NCBI GenBank assembly: GCA_020430675.1
Contig: JAGQJJ010000065.1
Location: 1-11,121 of the forward strand
DNA: 11,121 nt
Reading direction: 5' to 3'
Origin: Myxococcales bacterium
Lineage (GTDB): Bacteria > Myxococcota > Bradymonadia > UBA7976 > UBA1532
Shown: positions 7,391-11,121 of the stretch, piece after piece
How the letters are laid out: every line of letters starts with the position of its first letter
Position numbering within the stretch: the stretch's first letter is position 1
Made by a program: the position numbers and the translations under genes
Notes under the pieces: generated by a model
Seen by the model: only the letters and a program-made list of their open reading frames with translations
What the model was told of the DNA's origin: nothing
Databases searched by the model: none

Positions 7391-10160
7391 AAACGTCGTC
7401 CAGCGGAGCACGGGCGAGTCGGTGACCTTCCAGCGCGACGGCCAGCGGCGCATCACGCGCATGACCATGCCCGATGGCCGCTTCCGCACGTATACCTATG
7501 ATCCGCAAGGCGATCTGCGGCGCAGCACCGACTTCTCGGACCAGACCACCGAGTATATGTACGACGGCCGGCACAACCTGCTGAGCATCGTCGACCCACG
7601 CGGCTCGGCGCCGGGTCTGGTCGAATACGAGCCCAATGGCCGCGTGCGCGCGGTGACCGACTCGGAGGGCAACCGCACCGAGATCGGCCATGATGGCGTC
7701 AACCGCCAGGAGTTGATCGTCGACAAGGTCGGCGCGCGCACCATCCTCAGCTATGACGCGCGCGGCAATGTCATCGAAGTCATCGACGCGCTCAACGGCC
7801 GCACGACCTATGAGTACGATGCCAATGACAACCTGACGCGCACCGTCGATCCCATCGGCAACGAGACGCGCTACGAGTATGTCAACAACAACCGCACCGC
7901 CATCGTCGATCCCATGGGCGAGCGGTGGGAGATGCAATACGACGCGCGCGGCAACCGCACGTCGTTCACCGACCCCGAGGGCAATGTCTGGCAGTGGCAG
8001 TTCGACGCCAACGACCAGGTGACGCGCTATGAAGACCCCGCCGGCGCGGTCACCACCTGGGCGCGCGACAACGCCGGCCGGGCGACGCGCGTGGTGCTGC
8101 CCGATGGCACCGACGTCGAGTACGGCTACAACGCCCAAGGCCGTGCGACGAGCATCACCGACCAGGACGGCACGCAATGGACGCTCGGCCGCGATCAAGA
8201 AGGCCGGATGACCTCTGACCGGCACACCTTCACCAACCGCCTCGGCGCCCAGGAGGTGACCTATGGCTATACGCCCGATACGCGCCACGGCCTCAGCGGG
8301 GTCACCTACCCCGGCGGCCGCAGCGTCACCGTCGAGCGCGATCCCATCGGCAACCCGCTGAGCACGACCGATCCCAGCGGTCGACGCTGGGAATACGAAT
8401 GGGACGGCTTGGGCCGCCTGCGCACCCAGCGCCTGCCCGACGGCGGCGAGGTGCGGCATACCTATGACCCCGAGGGTCGCATCCTGTCGTCCGACCTGCC
8501 CGGCGGCACCCGCATCGCGCGCGTGCTCGACCGCCTCGGCCGACCGACCCGCGTCGTCACGCCCGATGGCCGCCTCTACGAGCAGGCCTACGACGCCGCC
8601 GGCAACGTGCAGTCGGTGACGGTCAACGAACAGACCACCAACATCACCTACGACGCCGCCGGCCGGGCCGTGCGGCTCGACAAGGCCGATGGCACCTTCA
8701 CCACCCGCACCTATGACCGCGCCGGCCGGCTGACCAGCCTGACCGACGCCGAGGGCCGGGTGGTGACGATGGAGCATGACGGCGTCGGCCGCATCACCCG
8801 TCAGGTGCTGCCCGATGGCACCGCGATCGCCCAGACCTACGATGGCATGGGGCGCCCGATCACCCGCACCGCGCGCAGCGGCGCGGTCTGGCGCTATGAC
8901 TACAGCGACCGCGGCTCGCTGGCCCGCATCGAGACGCCGACCGGCGAAGCCTATGCCTTCACGCATGACTCGCATGGCAACTACGAGACGCTGACCGACC
9001 CCAACGGGCACACCACGGTCATGGTGCACAGCGCCACCGGCCAGCTGCTCGAGCGCAGCCTGCCCCTCGGCCAGCGCGCCCAGTGGATCTATGCCGCCAA
9101 TGGCTACGTCGATCGCTTCGTCGACTATGGCGGCGGCGTGACGCGCTATGGCTATGATGACATCGGCCGCAAGGTGCGCGTCGACCGCCCCGACGGCGCG
9201 GTCGAGCAGATGGCCTACGACGGCGCCGGCCGCCTTGTCAGCCACACCGATGCCGACGGCGAGACGCGCCTGTTGCGCGATGCCAGCGGCAACCTGCTCA
9301 GCTTCGTGGCCAAGGATGGCACGCTGGTCAGCCATGACTACCTCACGTCGAGCCGCCCCACGCTGGTCAGCACGCGCTACGGCGACACCACGCTCGCCTA
9401 CGACAGCGAGATCCGCCTCGCGTCGGTGACCGACCCGCAAGGCCGCGGCGCCGAATACACGCGCGACGCCGCCGGGCTGCCCGTCCTGGCGACGATGCCC
9501 GAGAACGGCAGCCGCGCCTGGACGTTTGCCGACGGCCGCCTCGCCCGCATCGAGCAGACCGACGGCCTGGGCCAGTCGGCGCTTGACCTGCAATACGCCT
9601 ACGACGCCGGCGGGCAGATTTCGCGCATCACCGAAGGCGACGGCCGCGAGAGCGTGTTTGAGTATGACACCTTCGACCGGCTGGCCCGCGAAGCCATCAC
9701 CGAAGGCGGCGTGCCCGAAGTCATCACCTATGCCTACGACGCGCATGGCAACATCACGCGCCGCGCCGATGGGCTGGGCGTGCAGAACTTCCGCTACGAC
9801 GCCAATGACCGCCTGCTCGACGACGATCGCTTCGCCTATCAGTGGAACGACAACGGCGACCTGACCCAGCGGTCCGATGGCAACCTGACCGAGCGCTACA
9901 CCTACGACGGCGCCCGCCGGCTGACCGCCGTCGACCGCATCGGCGGCCAGGGCCCGCGCCGCGTCGAGTACCGCTACGAATACGACGGCCTGCTCGCCGC
10001 GCGCACGGTCGACGGCGTGACCACCCACTTCGTCTGGGATCGCAGCCGCATGGACGCGCCGCGCCTGCTCGAGATCCGCGCCGCCGATGACACCCTGCTG
10101 CACCGCTATGTTTGGGGCGAGCAGCTCATCGGACGCTATGACGCGGTCGCCGGCACCTTC
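7320..10160 (+). repeat. YD/RHS repeat array, about forty strands
   Basis: The repeats follow the RHS consensus Y-x-Y-D-x-x-G-x(4-6)-D-x-x-G, with a period of about 20-21 residues. Clear copies include YTYDPQG, YMYDGRH, LSYDARG, YEYDAND, MQYDARG, WQFDAND, HTYDPEG, QAYDAAG, ITYDAAG, RTYDRAG, QTYDGMG, YGYDDIG, MAYDGAG, YAYDAGG, YAYDAHG, FRYDAND and YTYDGAR. Some positions have diverged Y-D (WARDNAG, LGRDQEG, MEHDGVG). Such arrays coil into a hollow beta-shell in Tc-toxin C components, Rhs effectors and teneurins. No transmembrane segment or other domain interrupts it. Confidence 0.95.
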
Positions 10161-11121
10161 TCGACCTATGCCGTCGACCATGTGGGCACGGTGCGCGCCG
10201 AGATCGGCCCGAACGGCACCACGGGCTACCGCTACGACGCCTACGGCCGGCTGCGCGGCGCCGCGCCGGCCGACGGTGTGGGCTACACCGGCGCGTGGAC
10301 CGACGCGGTCACCGGCTTCGTCTACCTCCAGCACCGCTGGTACTCGCCCGACATGGCGCGCTTCACCCAGGCCGACCAGGCCGACGCCGACATCGGCGAC
10401 CCGCGCACCTATAACCGCTATGCCTATGTGGTCGGTGACCCGGTGCATCGCGTCGATCCCACCGGCCAGTGGTCGATGGCATCGTGCATGGTCACCGTGG
10501 CCATCGTCGGCGTGCTCGCGACCATGGCCATCGGCTACTTCAAGGATGGCGATGCCTTCGGGCCCTTCAAGTTCTACTTCGGTGGCTTCGGCAACGGGAA
10601 GTGGATCTATGGTCGCACCGGCAGCATCTTCAACTTCTTCAATGTCAGTCTATCTGGCTTCTTCCTCACCATAGGCTTCACGATCGACATGGTGTGGTTC
10701 GACACCACGCCCGACGAACGCTTCCAGTATGACACCTGGTTCTACTGGACGCTCGGCGGCGGCTTCACCATCCAAGAGGCGCCCGGCGCCTCGGTGGGCG
10801 TGCCGATCGTGGGCAACTTCCCCGGCACGGTCTACAACGCCGCCACCCCCAGCGCGGTGGAAGGCTGGGCGCTCAACTTCTCGGTCTCGCTCGGCTTCGA
10901 CCTGGGTGAGATCGAGCTGGGCAACCCGTTCAGCGCCGCCGTGGGCGTCAGCATCGCGCTCGGCATCAGCAGCGCCCACTCGCGCGCCGAAGCCGCGGAA
11001 CGCTATGGCTGGACCTGCAACCCCAACAGCGAGCACTGCTGGGGCAATCAGATCTATGGCATCGTCATCCAGCCCATCATCCCGGGCCTGAACATCTCGG
11101 TCGGCGGCGACGATGGCTTCG
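7320..11121 (+). CDS. RHS/YD-repeat protein with RHS core and unknown C-terminal domain (continuation of upstream CDS, 3' partial)
   Basis: The frame with codons at 7320, 7323 and so on is open to the window end (1,267 codons, no stop). The boundary given is where homologous reading picks up, not a start codon. The same frame is closed upstream by TGA at 7299-7301; the first possible starts are GTG 7356 and ATG 7461, and I see no convincing ribosome binding site before either. Content in order: about forty YD repeats, with strands such as YTYDPQG, YMYDGRH and YEYDAND and G-x(n)-D-x-x-G turns; then the RHS core with DHVGTVRAE and the motif RYAYVVGDPVHRVDPTG; then about 216 residues of unrecognised C-terminal domain. 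RHS shells form hollow beta-cages around a toxic or effector C-terminus in Tc toxins and Rhs effectors, and are also found on cell surfaces. The lead-in of the shell lies in the upstream frame, so this is most likely one gene split by a frameshift. Whether the C-terminal domain is a toxin is not shown. Confidence 0.93.
10161..10472 (+). other. RHS repeat-associated core domain
   Basis: The sequence shows the hallmarks of the RHS core in order: VWGEQLIGRYD just upstream, then AVDHVGTVRAEIGPNGTTG (usual form D-x-L-G-S-V-R), YRYDAYGRL, VTGFVYLQHRWYSPDMARFT (usual form T-G-L-Y-x-x-R-x-Y-x-P-x-x-G-R-F) and YAYVVGDPVHRVDPTG (usual form Y-x-Y-x-x-N-N-P-x-x-x-x-D-P-x-G). In characterised Rhs proteins and TccC this core closes the shell and acts as an aspartyl self-protease that releases the C-terminal domain after D-P-x-G-L. 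Here the motif ends DPTGQW, with Gln and Trp where Leu is usual, so self-cleavage is uncertain. Confidence 0.93.
10473..11121 (+). other. Unrecognised C-terminal domain after the RHS core, cut by window end
   Basis: Beginning right after DPTGQW, this segment has no YD repeats. It opens with a hydrophobic run (10476-10541, MASCMVTVAIVGVLATMAIG then YF) that could be a membrane segment. It continues with aromatic and glycine-rich stretches (KFYFGGFGNGKWIYGRTG; VSLSGFFLTIGFTIDMVWF) and alternating-hydrophobicity strands (WALNFSVSLGFDLGEIELG; AAVGVSIALGISSA), followed by a Cys pair (CNPNSEHCWG). The pattern suggests a membrane-associated or beta-rich domain. I recognise no nuclease, deaminase, ADP-ribosyltransferase or other toxin motif. 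In RHS proteins this position is the variable tip, often a toxin, but nothing here proves toxicity and no immunity gene is visible because the gene runs off the window. Bases 10647-10673 contain AGT, CTA, TCT and ATA codons that look rare in the rest of the gene. Confidence 0.6.

Noticed and set aside
7269..10448. Open reading frame of 1,059 codons on the - strand, antisense to the RHS repeats
   Set aside because: Its translation is low-complexity Val/Ala/Gly/Asp text with no domain pattern, while the + strand shows clear RHS repeats and core. Lack of stops is expected opposite a GC-rich repeat with G/C third positions.
10087..11091. Short + and - strand frames over the RHS core and tip (10087-10674, 10469-10732, 10729-11091, 10650-11036)
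   Set aside because: They overlap the continuous RHS frame, which contains the canonical core motif and stays open to the window end; their translations show no domain pattern.
2..11121. Promoters, terminators, riboswitches or RNA genes
   Set aside because: The whole window is explained by coding sequence, and no non-coding gap exists in which to place such elements.

Overview
The window is coding on the + strand from end to end. It appears to hold the interior of one giant modular surface or secreted protein gene, cut at both edges and broken once near base 7315 by an apparent single-base frameshift. There is no start codon, promoter, terminator, RNA gene, mobile element or CRISPR array in the window, and no intergenic stretch longer than 300 bases.

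Layout: (1) bases 2-3952 hold 25 tandem Cys/Asp-rich units of the MopE-type 'putative metal-binding motif' family (core D-D/N-D-C-D-G-x-x-D-E, period 150-171 bases). (2) Bases 3968-4138 hold a short Asp/Asn/Cys repeat of Ca-binding type. (3) Bases 4142-4702 hold two Ig-like domains. (4) Bases 4703-5447 hold five more MopE-type units. (5) Bases 5459-6836 hold a chain of Ig-like and PKD-like beta-sandwich domains. (6) Bases 6839-7319 hold the lead-in of an RHS/YD shell. (7) The frame changes in the GGCCGGCC-containing stretch around 7312-7322. (8) Bases 7320-10160 hold about forty YD/RHS repeats. (9) Bases 10161-10472 hold the RHS repeat-associated core. (10) Bases 10473-11121 hold an unrecognised C-terminal domain with a hydrophobic segment, still open at the window end. 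If the frameshift is repaired, the visible part alone is about 3,700 residues.

The sequence is very GC-rich, with G/C strongly preferred at third codon positions. Long MopE-motif arrays with PKD/Ig modules and RHS shells on one polypeptide suggest a deltaproteobacterial lineage such as Myxococcota or Bradymonadales. This is inference from architecture and composition, not from a marker gene.

Likely working model (inference): the MopE arrays and Ig/PKD domains form a long, disulfide- and metal-stabilised extracellular stalk. The RHS shell encloses or displays the variable C-terminal domain, as in polymorphic-toxin or teneurin-like proteins. The points most worth checking are the frameshift, the A-A-B super-repeat in the Cys-rich array, the domain block inside that array, and the unrecognised C-terminal domain.
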